The notes: generated by a model from the letters alone, not told the origin. 64,000 nucleotides of DNA from DYRB01 sp963845265 (GCA_963845265.1 CAWJRN010000012.1:1-64000); one strand, 5' to 3'; numbered from the stretch's first letter, positions 1 to 9,418 are shown. Numbers and translations are program-made.

Positions 1-1
1 T

Positions 2-784
2 CCTGGCCGGTTGCTGCCGTTCAACCCCTCAACCCGAGCGACGGCCGTCTGGTCCGCAGGGCGGGGCAGCGGCGGGGGAGCAATCCGGCAGAGTCGGCGC
101 GGATTATTCGGAGAAATTTGGGTGAGACAAAGTGAGCGACAACACCTGCCCGTGCGCTACATCATCAAATGGAACCCGCGCCAGGAAAGCCGCGAGCAGT
201 GGCTCGCCTATGCCGAAGAGCACGCCGAGTGGGTCGAGCCGCGCCCCGGAAAGCGCGTGGCTACCTTCGACGTCATCGTTGATCGCGAGCACGCCGACTA
301 TGCGTATTCTCTTCGCCGCGTCATGCGCGTCGTCGAGCGCACCATCGACAAGCACGGCCAACAGCTGCTGATCCCCGAGATCGAGATCGAAGGCTGGTGG
401 ACCAGTCTGTGGACCGATCCCGAGGACATTATTGCCCTGTACGCCGATCACGGCACCTCCGAGCAATTCCACAGCGAGTTCAAGACCGACCTGGACATCG
501 AACGTCTGCCGTCCGGCAAGTTCGCCACCAATGCCTTGGTGCTGGCCTGCGCCCAGCTTGCCTACAACATCCTGCGCTGGATTGGCCTGAGCGCCTTGCT
601 CGGTCCCGACGCCCCCGTGCGTCACAAGGCCAAGCGCCGACGCCTGCGCACCGTCATGCAGGAGTTGATGTACTTGGCCGCCCGACTGATTCGTACCGGC
701 CGACGCCTCAAGCTCTCCTTTAGCTGGGGTTGCCGGGCACTGCGCGTCTTCCGCCGGCTCTACGGACAACTGGTCACGACCTGA
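2..784 (+). mobile_element. IS1380-family transposase, C-terminal part (cut by window edge)
   Basis: The frame is open to the left edge of the window, so the gene begins outside it. The C-terminal half looks like a DDE transposase of the IS1380 group: a segment with YADHGTSEQFHSEFKTD followed by a helix-rich stretch containing LAYNILRWIG, where the Glu of the catalytic triad normally sits, and a basic tail (HKAKRRRLRTVMQEL). The first 50 or so residues visible do not resemble the family, so an upstream frameshift is possible. Its right end probably lies between the stop codon and about position 1030, but I could not identify the inverted repeat without the left end. Confidence 0.75.
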
Positions 785-1147
785 TCCCATCCGCCCCCAG
801 CGCTTGCCCGCTGCGATCCCGCGGCGGTAGCCCCCTATTGCCCGCAACGCCCGCGCCTTCTCTACCAACCCCATTGGCATCGCGTATCGACCGGCACAAC
901 CGCCATGATTCGGGCTGCTCCGGCAATCCAGTACAGCGATTTCACGACAACCAAGGACCACCCCAATAACGCAACCGCTTTAAGCAAGAATCACGCCAAT
1001 AACGTCACGGATTCAGGATCAGGTTAGACCTTACTCACTTTCGCGTATTTCGCGTATTTCGTAGTTCGTTTCTGTCCGCGATGATGTTCATGGTATTTCT
1101 GCGGTGTCGCTAAGTTCATTTTTTACCGCAGTGTTGAATCCATCTCT
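785..1147. other. intergenic: 3' flank of the transposase
   Basis: No convincing gene. The first part is presumably the 3' end of the insertion sequence. A short tandem repeat (unit about 10 bp, TTCGCGTATT) lies near 1041-1063. Confidence 0.4.
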
Positions 1148-2842
1148 TCATCGGCCTGCCGACCCGATTTCTGGCAGCGGATTACCAATGGAGCCCGAAG
1201 GTGGCTTGACCCCGAGATAATTCGCCAGCGTCGGCGCCACGTCGTAGGGCGTGATCGGGCGGCTGACGGTCCCGGGTTTCAGGCCGGCGCCCGCAAACAT
1301 CACCGGCACGAAGGTGTCGTAGCGCCAGGGTGAACCGTGGGTCGAGGCCACCGCGAGGCCATCGAAGTCGGTGATGAACACGTTCGGCTCGAACACGACG
1401 TAGATGTCGCCAGACCGCTTGGGGTGGAAGTTGCGCAGAATGGCGCGCATCAGCAGGGTGTCCGGCAGGCTCGCGGTGCGCAGCGCGGTGCTGGAGACCG
1501 CGGTTGCCACGCCGTCGAACTTGACCAACTCTTCGGCAACGGCCTGCTCCACCTCGCCCTGGTCCAGGCCCTTTTCGCGGATCAGCTCGCGGTTCAGGTA
1601 AAGGTAGGGCTGGTTGTAGGCCTCGATGAGCTCCTCGCCGAGGCCGAACCTCTCCTTCAACGCCGCGATGGCCGGGGCCTTGTCGAGCGCGTCCGTGTCG
1701 AAATAGTGGGCGTTGTGGATGCCCAGCTCGTGCAGATGTCCTGGAATCTCCGGCTGGCCGTGATCGGCCGACAGCACGATCAGCGTGTTCTCCAGCCCGA
1801 CCTTCTCGTCGACGTAGGCGAAGAGTTCCGCCAGGGTGCGGTCGAGCCGCGCCAGGTTGTCCTCGGATTCCAGGCTGGACGCGCCGAACACATGGCCGAC
1901 ATAGTCGGTGGAGGAGAAGCTCACCGCAAGGTAGTCCGTCACCTCGTCCTGGCCTAGCCCCTCGTTGTCGAGCAACGCCTTCGCAAAATCCAGCGTCAGC
2001 TCGTCGCCGGCCGGGCTCAGGGTCAGGCGCGTCGTGAAGTACTTGTCGTCCGCTTCCCCGTAAGGATGCGGAAAGGTCCGGCCGAAACCCGGGAAGTCGG
2101 TCTCGTATTCCCGGTCATCGCTGTCGCCGAACAGGTACTTGGAGGAATCCTGCATCAGCTCCCAGGACTTGCCGGCGTAGGCCTGTGCGGGCTTGTCCGC
2201 ATTCCAGGCCTTCACCCACTCGGGGTATTCGTCGTAGTAATAGCTGCTGGTGACGAACTCACCGCCGGCCTTGGAGAACCAGAACGCCTTGCCCGCATGG
2301 CCGGCCAGCGAGACCGCACCGCGGTCCTTGACCGACACCCCGAAGATCTTCGACGCGCCGTTGGTGTGCACGGCGAGCTCGTCGCTGAAGGTCGAGGACA
2401 GGATGGTCGCCGGCGAACGGCCGTCCACCTTGGCCGCCTTCTGGGTGGGATCGATCTCGGTGTCGCGGTCGACGTCGGCGCCGACGGTGAGGAGCTGGTA
2501 ATCCGGGTCCTCGATGTTGTAGACCAGCCGTCCGTCCTCCCGATCGAACCAGACGTTGCCGACCATGCCGTGCGCGGCCGGAACCGTGCCGGTCGCCAGG
2601 GACACGTGCCCGACGATGGTCTCGGTATTGGCGTGCTGGTAATGGGCGTTGGTGTAGTTGACGCCCTGGTCCATCAGATACCGGAACCCGCCGTCGCCGA
2701 ACAGATGGGCATAGCGCCCGGGCAGATCGCCGCGCAGCGCGTCGACAGTGATCTGCAGCACCAGCCGCGGCGGCTGCACCGCCCCTGCCGTGCTGAATCC
2801 TGACACCAACAACAGCCCGGTGGCCAGTAAACCGGCCTTCAA
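1148..2842 (-). CDS. Alkaline phosphatase superfamily protein (PafA-like phosphatase/phosphodiesterase), secreted
   Basis: Secreted hydrolase of the alkaline phosphatase superfamily, probably a phosphate-monoester or diester hydrolase in the periplasm. After a signal peptide the protein has the first metal site (TVDALRGD), then TETIVGHVSLATG with the Thr expected as nucleophile in PafA-type enzymes, and the late metal site LSADHGQPEIPGH; length 564 aa fits. The open frame begins at a TTG without a ribosome site nearby. A strong AGGAGG at 2873-2878 instead precedes an ATG at 2866-2868 whose frame stops after nine codons exactly at the TTG, so one base may be missing in the signal-peptide region. 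It lies in line with the DUF3604 and COG4313 genes on the same strand; substrate unknown. Confidence 0.82.
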   Translation of the reverse strand: MKAGLLATGLLLVSGFSTAGAVQPPRLVLQITVDALRGDLPGRYAHLFGDGGFRYLMDQGVNYTNAHYQHANTETIVGHVSLATGTVPAAHGMVGNVWFDREDGRLVYNIEDPDYQLLTVGADVDRDTEIDPTQKAAKVDGRSPATILSSTFSDELAVHTNGASKIFGVSVKDRGAVSLAGHAGKAFWFSKAGGEFVTSSYYYDEYPEWVKAWNADKPAQAYAGKSWELMQDSSKYLFGDSDDREYETDFPGFGRTFPHPYGEADDKYFTTRLTLSPAGDELTLDFAKALLDNEGLGQDEVTDYLAVSFSSTDYVGHVFGASSLESEDNLARLDRTLAELFAYVDEKVGLENTLIVLSADHGQPEIPGHLHELGIHNAHYFDTDALDKAPAIAALKERFGLGEELIEAYNQPYLYLNRELIREKGLDQGEVEQAVAEELVKFDGVATAVSSTALRTASLPDTLLMRAILRNFHPKRSGDIYVVFEPNVFITDFDGLAVASTHGSPWRYDTFVPVMFAGAGLKPGTVSRPITPYDVAPTLANYLGVKPPSGSIGNPLPEIGSAGR

Positions 2843-3051
2843 CGTGCAATGATTCTCGACCGAGTCATATCGCCTCCTTAAAGCGTCGTGGCCAGAACTG
2901 ATTCCTGGACCCTAGATTCTTTCGTGCGCGAAAGGTCGTTGCGGCTTGAACGTGCGACATCTGCGCAGGCCACATCCATCGCCGGAGAGACATACCGCCT
3001 GCCCGGAAGTCGCTGAAGTAGAGGGCATACCCCACCTCTCGGGACCAGGGC

Positions 3052-4991
3052 TCAACCTTTCGGCGTGTACCAGATCGGCGACGTATAGGCGCGCTCCTGT
3101 TGAGTCGGCGGAACTCCCTCGGGTAGCGCGACGCCGAAGAAGGCCGCGTCGTAGGTGGTCCAGCGCGGTGTGGGGATCTCCAGCACCCGGACGTAGTAGA
3201 AGGCGCGCTGCTCTGGGATCGAAGGCCGGGTCCTTCCAGTACGCCAGCATCAGGGCGTCGCCGATGCTGTTGGTATAGGTCGCCTTCTCGACGTCCACCG
3301 TGTTGCCCACGGGCGTGTCGCAGCGATGCTCGTTGTTGATCGCACGGTCGTCCGAACAGAGCACGTCGTAGACTTGCTCTTGCAGTTCACCCTCGCCATC
3401 CAGCCAGCCCTTGACGATCTGGACCCGGTCCAGGTTGGCGCCGTCCACGTCGCGCAGGGCGCGGATCATGAAGGTGGGCGCCTTGCCGTCAGCGGCATTG
3501 CGCAGGTCCCCGCCCATGGGCACGCCGCGCAGATAGCCGTTCCGGGCGAAGTCCGGGCGCTGCACCTCGGGCTCCTCGAAGTCCCAGCCAGCGAAGACCC
3601 GCACCGTCATGCGCGTGCCGGTGGTGGCGTACACCTCCTTTGCGCTTCACCGCGTCCCACAGCGCCTCGCGCGTGTTGTCGGTCGCCCACACCGCCGCCA
3701 GCCCCGCGGCCAGCGTCTGGAAGTGGCGCATGGTGATGTCCGGACCGCCGGGTTCCTGGAAATATCCGGTGATTGTTTCCTCAAAACGCCCTGCCTCGGC
3801 CGAGGGCTCTGCGGGGGTCGCCTTGCCGAAGTAGTTGTTCTCCTCGGTGGTCGACAGCGAGGTGTGGGTATCGGTGGAACCGATCATGCCGAACTTGAAC
3901 GGGTTGGCGCCGAGGGCCTCCTCGTACTTCATGCCGCGTTTCAGCGCCTCGCGGGCGTACTCGCGCGGCAGCATGTCCGGGGTCTTTGGCTCGGGGCCGA
4001 AGCTGCCCTTGTCCCAGGTGCCGTAGTCCGCGAACTCGTCATTGGGCGACAACGCCGGATGGGCCTCTCCGTCGCCCTTCATTTGGGTGACCTCGTAGAC
4101 CGGTTCCCAGCGCATGCGGCGCTCGGCATAGTCCCGGTCGAGCTTCTTTTCGGTGGTCAGGGCCACATCGTCGAACATGAGCCCGTTGGAGAGGTTGCCG
4201 TTGTGCGGGATCGCCAACGCGCGACCGCCGGTCTTCTCTTCGTAGGCCGCCATCCATTTCCAAAGATCCTCGGGATCGCTAGAGTCGTAGTTGGACATCG
4301 GGATGACCCGGTCGGCCTCATCCTTGCCATCGCGGAACACGACATTGCGGTGCAGGTTGTTGCCGCCTGGGCTGGACGTCCACTCAAAGCCGATCAGGGC
4401 CGTGAATTTGCCCGGCTCGTTGAACTGCTCGGCCGCTGCGGTCAACCGCTCCCACATCGTCCGCGTCAGGGCATCGTTACCTTTCAGGGGATCCTTGCCC
4501 GCCTGCATGCCTTCACCCCACAGGCTGTAGGCATCTCCATAATTGCCGGCATACACGAGCTCGGAGATCTTGCGCCCGAAGTCGGTCTTGAGCAGATCCG
4601 GATTCTTCTCGGCGATCATGGGCGAGAGGCCCAGGTTCTCCGCGTGGTCGGCCACCACAAGGAAGTCCAGCGGACGCTGCAGCCTTGCGCGCACGCCGGT
4701 GCTGGCAACAACCGTCTCTCCGCGCGCGAACTGGTAGGCCTCCTCTGGCCCCAGCCGGTTGCCGACCATGCCCGCGTCCGTTGAGAACGATGTGTGCACG
4801 TGCGTGTCTCCCCAGAACACGCGCTGGGGATAACCGATGTCGAGATAGGGCGAGTACTCCTTCTCGCCCAAGTGGCCGCTTTGTGTCGGCTCATCTCCGT
4901 ACCCGGCGTAGCTTCCCTCGGCGTGGGCGGCCAGGGGGACAAGCGAGGCTGTCGCGATGACGACGGCCAGCGAGGCTATCCGATTGTTCAC
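3052..4991 (-). pseudogene. DUF3604 domain protein, interrupted by two +1 frameshifts
   Basis: Secreted protein of the DUF3604 family (PHP-like metal hydrolase fold, function unproven). The signal peptide ends near AAHAEG; the N-terminal motifs FWGDTHVHTSFSTDAG and VVADHAENLG and the later IGSTDTHTS are metal-ligand candidates. The frame breaks twice. Removing one A from the run at 3639-3641 joins EALWDAVKR to KEVYATTGTRMTVR, and removing one C from the run at 3215-3217 gives DPEQRAFYYVRVLE and then the normal C terminus ERAYTSPIWYTPKG, ending at 3052. Corrected length is about 645 aa, usual for the family. Both breaks are one extra base in a run of three, so sequencing error is as likely as real decay. 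Confidence 0.85.
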
Positions 4992-5050
4992 ATTGTCTCC
5001 TTACAGCGTTGTGGGCCGTGCTTCCGGTCATGCAAAGGACGTTTCGGCCA

Positions 5051-6052
5051 TTAGAACTTCCAGGAACCCGTGAGCGTGAAGTAGTCGGATTCGAATCGGT
5101 TCGTAGCGCTGAAGTCGTGAATCCATTTGCCCAGGACCGTCAACTGTCCAGCTCCGAATTTTGGAATCCAGACGAAGCCCGGGCCCGCGCCGACAGATTC
5201 AGATATGTAATCACCGAGTACCGCCCCGGCACCGCTGTCGCCGGAAATCTGCTGATACCAGTAGCCTCGGATCCCGACCGCGAAACTTGGCGCCAGGAAC
5301 TGGTTCAAGGTGAGATCGAGGTGAAATTCCGTGCCGGTCCGATAGTTCGTATCCGAGTTCTCGGTGTTGATCATTAGCCCGGGTTGGATCGAAAACGCCG
5401 TTCCCTTATCCGGATCGAACCATGTGGCAGCAGCGATCGTGTCGAAGCTCCAGTAGTTGCGACCAAGATTGACGTTCTCCGACAGGCTGTACCCGCCGGT
5501 CGGGGCAACGATGACCTCCGACACCTTAAACGACCAGGGTCCGGACGCCCAGTTCAACTGGAACGGAATCAGAGCAATATCGCTGAGATCGAACGAGCTC
5601 TCGGACGCGGGGAATCGGCCGCCACGTGGACCGATAATCGTCGAGTCGAGATCGACGTTGCCGAAGGGGATGAGAGCGCCCACCGTGTAGCGCCCGCCGA
5701 GGATCGGTTGCTCGAACGTGTAGGTCAGCGCCGTGAGGTTCAGGAAGGTGCCAATGTCAAGGTTTAGCTCAACCTGCCCTTCGAGTACGGTCTCCCCTAC
5801 GTTACCGCTCTGGTACCAGAATGTGTTTGCCACGAGAAAACCCGGTTCGGGGGGAACGGCGAGGAAGATGTCACCGTTTGCTCCGGGGATAAAGTGGCTG
5901 GATGCGCCTTCCGCGGCTTGGGTCACGCGAGAGACCGAGACCACCGAGAGCACACATAGCAAAACGACCGCCGCGGTCAGCAGATCCTGGTACATCGCCG
6001 TCGGGGTCGCACTCATTTCATTTTTGGGGGGCATATTGCTTGGCGTTGCCAT
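5051..6052 (-). CDS. COG4313-type outer membrane protein (phenol MetA-pathway transporter-like)
   Basis: Predicted outer-membrane beta-barrel of the 'MetA pathway of phenol degradation' family (COG4313), a group thought to pass hydrophobic substrates. The protein has an N-terminal hydrophobic signal, alternating beta-strand segments throughout (GRYTVGALIPFGNVD, GYSLSENVNLGRNYWSFD), and a C-terminal strand ending in aromatic-K-F (LTGSWKF), typical of barrel assembly signals. At 333 aa it is the normal size. The start is uncertain: ATG 6052 lacks a clear ribosome site and a later Met (MYQDLLTA) gives a better signal peptide. It shares strand and order with the DUF3604 and phosphatase genes, suggesting a common substrate. 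Confidence 0.8.
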   Translation of the reverse strand: MATPSNMPPKNEMSATPTAMYQDLLTAAVVLLCVLSVVSVSRVTQAAEGASSHFIPGANGDIFLAVPPEPGFLVANTFWYQSGNVGETVLEGQVELNLDIGTFLNLTALTYTFEQPILGGRYTVGALIPFGNVDLDSTIIGPRGGRFPASESSFDLSDIALIPFQLNWASGPWSFKVSEVIVAPTGGYSLSENVNLGRNYWSFDTIAAATWFDPDKGTAFSIQPGLMINTENSDTNYRTGTEFHLDLTLNQFLAPSFAVGIRGYWYQQISGDSGAGAVLGDYISESVGAGPGFVWIPKFGAGQLTVLGKWIHDFSATNRFESDYFTLTGSWKF

Positions 6053-6067
6053 CGTATGGGGCCTTCT

Positions 6068-6263
6068 CTAGTTGGATGCTTGCGAGACTGGTTCTGGCAT
6101 CGTCCACTCGCCACTCATGATCTCCGGCTCGGGGACGTCTTCAAGCTCCTTGAACTTGGCCAGCGTCGCTTCGCATTTCTCATTGCTAGCAGCCGCGTAA
6201 GGCCGTTGTGCCAGCCAGGGTCAGCAAGGCTGCCATAACAGCAGTTTTTCCAAGATTTTTGAT
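6068..6263 (-). pseudogene. Small secreted protein remnant with GEWTMP tail, frameshifted
   Basis: A small secreted protein in two frames: hydrophobic signal KTAVMAALLTLAGTTA, then after a one-base shift near the cleavage site a mature part containing NEKCEATLAKFKELEDVPEP and the tail EPEIMSGEWTMP, stopping at 6068. The expected start position (6263) reads ATC instead of ATG, preceded by a good AAGGAGA, so both the start and the frame are damaged. It lies 15 bp upstream of the COG4313 gene on the same strand. The tail sequence recurs at 7390-7430. Family unknown to me. Confidence 0.55.
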
Positions 6264-6396
6264 TTAGTCTCCTTTTCAGGGAAGGAGATTGGTTCGAGAA
6301 TGCGCTCCGCAGCAGAAAACCCGGGGCCTCAAAGCCCCGGGTGATCCGAATGACGTCAGTTGCTGCCTGCCAATAGCGCCGATGTTGGATTAAATC

Positions 6397-6723
6397 CTAT
6401 TTACGCGCCTTTTCGAATACCTCCAGCAGGTTGGCTTTGGTATCGGCGACGCACATTTCATAAACTTTGTCGGTTGCCTCACTCACCTTGACGGCGTCAA
6501 ATAGATAGTCCTTCCTCATGCCATTGATGACGCCATGCATGAAAATCATGGTGAAGTCTCGCGTATCTCCGGTTTGAACCAACATCTCGCCGCAGGTCAT
6601 CTCATTGAACTGGACTTTTAACCCCGACTCGACAGCGTCGGGTGTTCCGGCCGCGACAGCAGAGCCAGCCGGCAGGAAAGACAGCGCCATGGTGACCGCA
6701 AATGCCAATTCTTTCGTTTTCAT
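6397..6723 (-). CDS. HdeA/HdeB-family periplasmic protein
   Basis: Small periplasmic protein (108 aa) resembling the acid-stress chaperones HdeA/HdeB, which keep other periplasmic proteins soluble at low pH. It has a signal peptide ending at about AVAAG and two cysteines in the mature part (MTCGEML and YEMCVADT) spaced as in the family, where they form a disulfide. A ribosome site (GGGAGAAT) precedes the ATG. Other HdeA-like proteins in environmental bacteria have no proven acid role, so only the fold is inferred. Neighbours are other small envelope proteins. Confidence 0.7.
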   Translation of the reverse strand: MKTKELAFAVTMALSFLPAGSAVAAGTPDAVESGLKVQFNEMTCGEMLVQTGDTRDFTMIFMHGVINGMRKDYLFDAVKVSEATDKVYEMCVADTKANLLEVFEKARK

Positions 6724-6769
6724 TCAATATTCTCCCGGTATATTTGATTAAGGAACAAAACGCAGTTAG

Positions 6770-7132
6770 TTAGTAATACAAACTTCCGCGCATGCAGTCA
6801 CGATAGAGAGCATCGTACGTCACGCCACGCTGGACGCCCCGCGCGGTTCCAGCGGTAACGGCACCGATCGCGGCACCTTTCCTGGCACCCTTTCTGCCAC
6901 CTACGACGGCACCCACGGCTGCTCCGCCCATACCGCCACGCACAGCGCCCCCAACGGCGCCGCCACGTGAATATTGCCGTGACACTCTGCGCGCATAATC
7001 CTGGCAGTAGGCGGGTGTGTATGCAGAATACGCGGGGGTTGAATAAGTAGTCGCCAAAGCGAACATCGCCGAGGCGAAAATCACTGGGGCGAGTACGGTG
7101 GGTACTGCCAATTTCTGAACTCGTAAAGCCAT
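6770..7132 (-). CDS. Glycine-zipper envelope protein
   Basis: Small secreted protein of about 120 aa. After an N-terminal hydrophobic segment comes AYTPAYCQDYARRVSRQYS, then a glycine-zipper stretch (GGAVGGAVRGGMGGAAVGAVVGG) typical of membrane-inserting Gly-zipper proteins, and a Cys-containing end (LYRDCMRGSLYY). I place the start at ATG 7132 because AGGAGG lies directly upstream (7137-7142); an earlier in-frame start at 7159 is possible. Upstream lie two FNR-like boxes and a TATAGC -10 candidate, so it may be expressed under low oxygen. Precise function unknown. Confidence 0.72.
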   Translation of the reverse strand: MALRVQKLAVPTVLAPVIFASAMFALATTYSTPAYSAYTPAYCQDYARRVSRQYSRGGAVGGAVRGGMGGAAVGAVVGGRKGARKGAAIGAVTAGTARGVQRGVTYDALYRDCMRGSLYY

Positions 7133-7192
7133 GCATCCTCCTTCAACGTGCTTACTCACCTAGATCAATGCAACTCGCATTGCTTCATCAAT

Positions 7193-7232
7193 GCTATAAC
7201 ATCACCGCCAGTGCTAGCTTGACCCAGATCAG
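7193..7232 (-). promoter_or_regulatory. Putative FNR-dependent promoter of the glycine-zipper gene
   Basis: On the minus strand a TATAGC -10 (7198-7193) lies downstream of CTGATCTGGGTCAA (7232-7219), which matches 8 of 10 positions of the FNR consensus TTGATnnnnATCAA. The box centre is about 40 bp upstream of the expected start point, the spacing of class II FNR/CRP-activated promoters. No -35 is evident, which also fits an activated promoter. Confidence 0.45.
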
Positions 7233-7290
7233 TTGAACACCCAATTTCTCTGGTCAAAGATCTATCAGTGCGCATGCCTGTACACAGCAT

Positions 7291-7304
7291 TTGATCACGA
7301 TCAC
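7291..7304. promoter_or_regulatory. Second FNR-like box (TTGATCACGATCAC)
   Basis: Matches 9 of 10 consensus positions of TTGATnnnnATCAA. It lies about 72 bp upstream of the other FNR-like box and in the same intergenic region. It could serve the glycine-zipper gene; no gene starts to its right. Confidence 0.4.
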
Positions 7305-7389
7305 TCCGAGATTATCTGAATAACAATTCGTGGACGCGGAGGGAATATAGGCGCCTTTACCTCAATCAGTCCCGACCCGTGCAGGGTGC

Positions 7390-7430
7390 GGCATCGTCCA
7401 CTCACCATTCATGATCTCCGGCTCCGAGAG
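7390..7430. repeat. Copy of the GEWTMP-coding tail (partner at 6097-6137)
   Basis: About 33 bp nearly identical to 6097-6137. On the minus strand both read EPEIMxGEWTMP, here within an open stretch LEVPAGPFDVAARYYLSEPEIM that has no credible start and ends at a nearby stop. Probably the remnant of a second gene of the same small secreted family. Confidence 0.5.
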
Positions 7431-7713
7431 GTAATAGCGTGCGGCCACGTCAAATGGCCCGGCGGGGACCTCCAGGCATTTCTGAAGCTCTCCTACGTTT
7501 GGTGTGGGCAAGGAGTCAGGTCCGTTTGGTTCCCTCGGCACTGGAGCTTGCCCCTACTCACACCCCCTTTGCCTGCACTGCGCAGAGCGCTCGCCCCGCT
7601 GCCGGCCCAGGACGCCTTACGCCACCCGGCGGGCATCACCAACGCTGCTTGAACAAATAGGCTCAACGCCTGTCTGCCCAAGCAGGCTGGTCAAAGGCTA
7701 AGCCCTGGGGGCA
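7431..7713. other. intergenic, likely gene debris
   Basis: No complete gene recognised. The stretch next to the GEWTMP tail is an open minus-strand fragment; the rest has only short random frames. Confidence 0.3.
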
Positions 7714-7926
7714 CTAACAGTTATAAATGCCTACGGCGCAACGCCGCACCGTGCGACGCGCCACCCCTGCAACGCTCACTGGTGTGAGTGGACGCCCAAC
7801 TCTGGCCTCGGCCGTCGGGATCAAACTGTGAACACCGGGGACTGAAAGCCGCTCGCCGAGCTCAGCACCGCCAATCACGATGGCCCCGGCAATCAGAGTG
7901 ACACCAAATCGTTTCGATACCTTCAT
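7714..7926 (-). CDS. Small secreted hypothetical protein downstream of DUF2092 gene
   Basis: A 70-aa protein with an N-terminal hydrophobic segment (FGVTLIAGAIVIGG) and a basic C-terminal part (VGRPLTPVSVAGVARRTVRR, then a Cys near each end of CAVGIYNC). Its ATG overlaps the stop codon of the DUF2092 gene (ATGA), so the two are translationally coupled and probably work together in the envelope. I believe similar short proteins with a VGRPLTP motif accompany DUF2092 genes elsewhere, but the function is not known. Confidence 0.6.
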   Translation of the reverse strand: MKVSKRFGVTLIAGAIVIGGAELGERLSVPGVHSLIPTAEARVGRPLTPVSVAGVARRTVRRCAVGIYNC

Positions 7927-8726
7927 TGGGCTTCTCCTAGCTTGAAATGTACCGGTAATGCATCTGTACCCTTGAGATCCTTCAGGTCTACCTTCTTGGC
8001 ATCCGTTAGGTTCTTGAAGGTGAAGTCAGTGGCTGCGACCTCATCGCCCGCCTTCCAGTCCCTGATCTGAATGCTGTACTGGGGTTTACCGTCCATGAAC
8101 GTGGAGCTGATGACGTATCGGCACGGATAGGGGCGGTCCCCTTGAGCGATCCAGATCTGCCAATCGACTTCCTTTGCACGAAAAGCGAGGTAATTGCATT
8201 CGACGCCGCCGATCACGCCGCTACCCAGGTCTTTGACGTCGACGACGTCCAGCATCAGCGCCTCGTAGGGGTCCGCCAACAGCAAATCCGCGGCAGGGAC
8301 GGGCCGATTGTGCTTGCGCAACTCGTCGACCAGGTTGTCGATCGTGCCAGGCACGTCCTGCTGCGCATAGATGTTCAGGTTCTTGCCCAGCAAGGTCAGC
8401 GTCTTACCGTCAAAGGACATCTCGACATCCGCATGCCCACCAGAGCGCGTGGCGCGGATCTTGTCGGGCCGATCGAGTACGAGCGCGCCTGAGCTCGCCA
8501 GCGCGAGTTTCTGTCCGTCCTTGGTGATGACCTCGAGGATAGCGTCGTACTCGAATGAGATGGCCTGCTGCGCCGCCAAGTAATCGGACATGGCCTTGAG
8601 TAGCCGCTTGGCATCTGCCTCATCGGCACTGACACCCATGGATGTCCCCAATGAAACGGTCATGGCCAACGCCATAGCGAACAGGCTGCGCCCAGAACGC
8701 TTTACGAGCATTCGTGATGTCTTCAT
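7923..8726 (-). CDS. DUF2092 family periplasmic protein
   Basis: Secreted protein of about 267 aa in the DUF2092 family, related in fold to LolA/LolB-like lipoprotein carriers. Signal peptide MKTSRMLVKRSGRSLFAMAL to VSADEA; the mature part begins with ADAKRLLKAMSDYLAAQQAI and contains the family pattern of a lipid-carrier-like half barrel (GALVLDRPDKIRATR, FDGKTLTLLGKNLNIYAQ). I chose ATG 8726 because AGAGGTG lies upstream and the signal peptide starts there; the longer open frame to 8804 adds an unlikely leader. It overlaps the next small gene by four bases. Confidence 0.8.
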   Translation of the reverse strand: MKTSRMLVKRSGRSLFAMALAMTVSLGTSMGVSADEADAKRLLKAMSDYLAAQQAISFEYDAILEVITKDGQKLALASSGALVLDRPDKIRATRSGGHADVEMSFDGKTLTLLGKNLNIYAQQDVPGTIDNLVDELRKHNRPVPAADLLLADPYEALMLDVVDVKDLGSGVIGGVECNYLAFRAKEVDWQIWIAQGDRPYPCRYVISSTFMDGKPQYSIQIRDWKAGDEVAATDFTFKNLTDAKKVDLKDLKGTDALPVHFKLGEAQ

Positions 8727-9190
8727 TTCAGTGCACCTCTTCGAGCCGAAATTCCCCATCGGGTGGTTTTCATTTTCTATCTCCTGTGGTTTGAACGTTA
8801 CCAAGAGGCAGACGGATGCGCCCGCCTCCTGCCGTGTCTACTCCAATCGTTACCCGACCTGCTCGATCTCGCCCGGCCGCCAGATCTGGTCGATCCAAAT
8901 CGCAACCGGCCCCTCAAAGATGCCAAAATCAAGCTTGGCCGAACCATTTTGTTCTCTTCCTCCAGTTCTCCAGGCTATGGGCTTACTTCGGTTCGGTTAG
9001 CCATGCCGACCCTGGATCAAGCAGGTCAGCCTGCATCAATCATCGTCCGGCGATCTTTTGTAGGCCGGGCGTTCGTCCTGCAGGTTCTTGAAGTGGAGCC
9101 GGTTGAGCGTTTCAGCGCTTACACACATGCCCTTGCCGCAACCCCTGCCGAGTTGACGCGGCGGCAGGGGCACTTGCGGCACAAACTCAC
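8727..9190. other. intergenic, nothing recognised
   Basis: About 460 bp between two minus-strand genes. Open frames here lack ribosome sites and family resemblance. I see no repeat or RNA gene. Confidence 0.4.
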
Positions 9191-9418
9191 TCAGTCGATA
9201 TTGCCTTTTCGGTGCTGGTCATACAGATAACCGCCCAAGGCACCGGCACCCGCGCCGATCAGGGCACCCTTGCCGGCGCTACCGCTCATGGAACCAATCA
9301 GCGCACCGCCAGCAGCGCCCACCGCCGCTCCGCTCCCGGTGCGTGAACCGGTGGTGGTGCCACACGCGGAAAGGGCCAAACAAGCTGTCAGGACGAGGCC
9401 ATAGGTAAGGTGTTTCAT
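9191..9418 (-). CDS. Glycine-zipper 2TM lipoprotein
   Basis: A 75-aa lipoprotein: signal peptide with lipobox LSAC (acylated Cys at about residue 19), then a glycine-rich double zipper (GAAVGAAGGALIG and GALIGAGAGALGG) and the end YLYDQHRKGNID. This is the compact form of the glycine-zipper 2TM family (SlyB/OsmB-like) that stabilises the outer membrane under stress. The C-terminal YDQ..KGN signature reappears in the divergent protein at 17592, hinting at recombination between such genes in this region. Confidence 0.8.
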   Translation of the reverse strand: MKHLTYGLVLTACLALSACGTTTGSRTGSGAAVGAAGGALIGSMSGSAGKGALIGAGAGALGGYLYDQHRKGNID

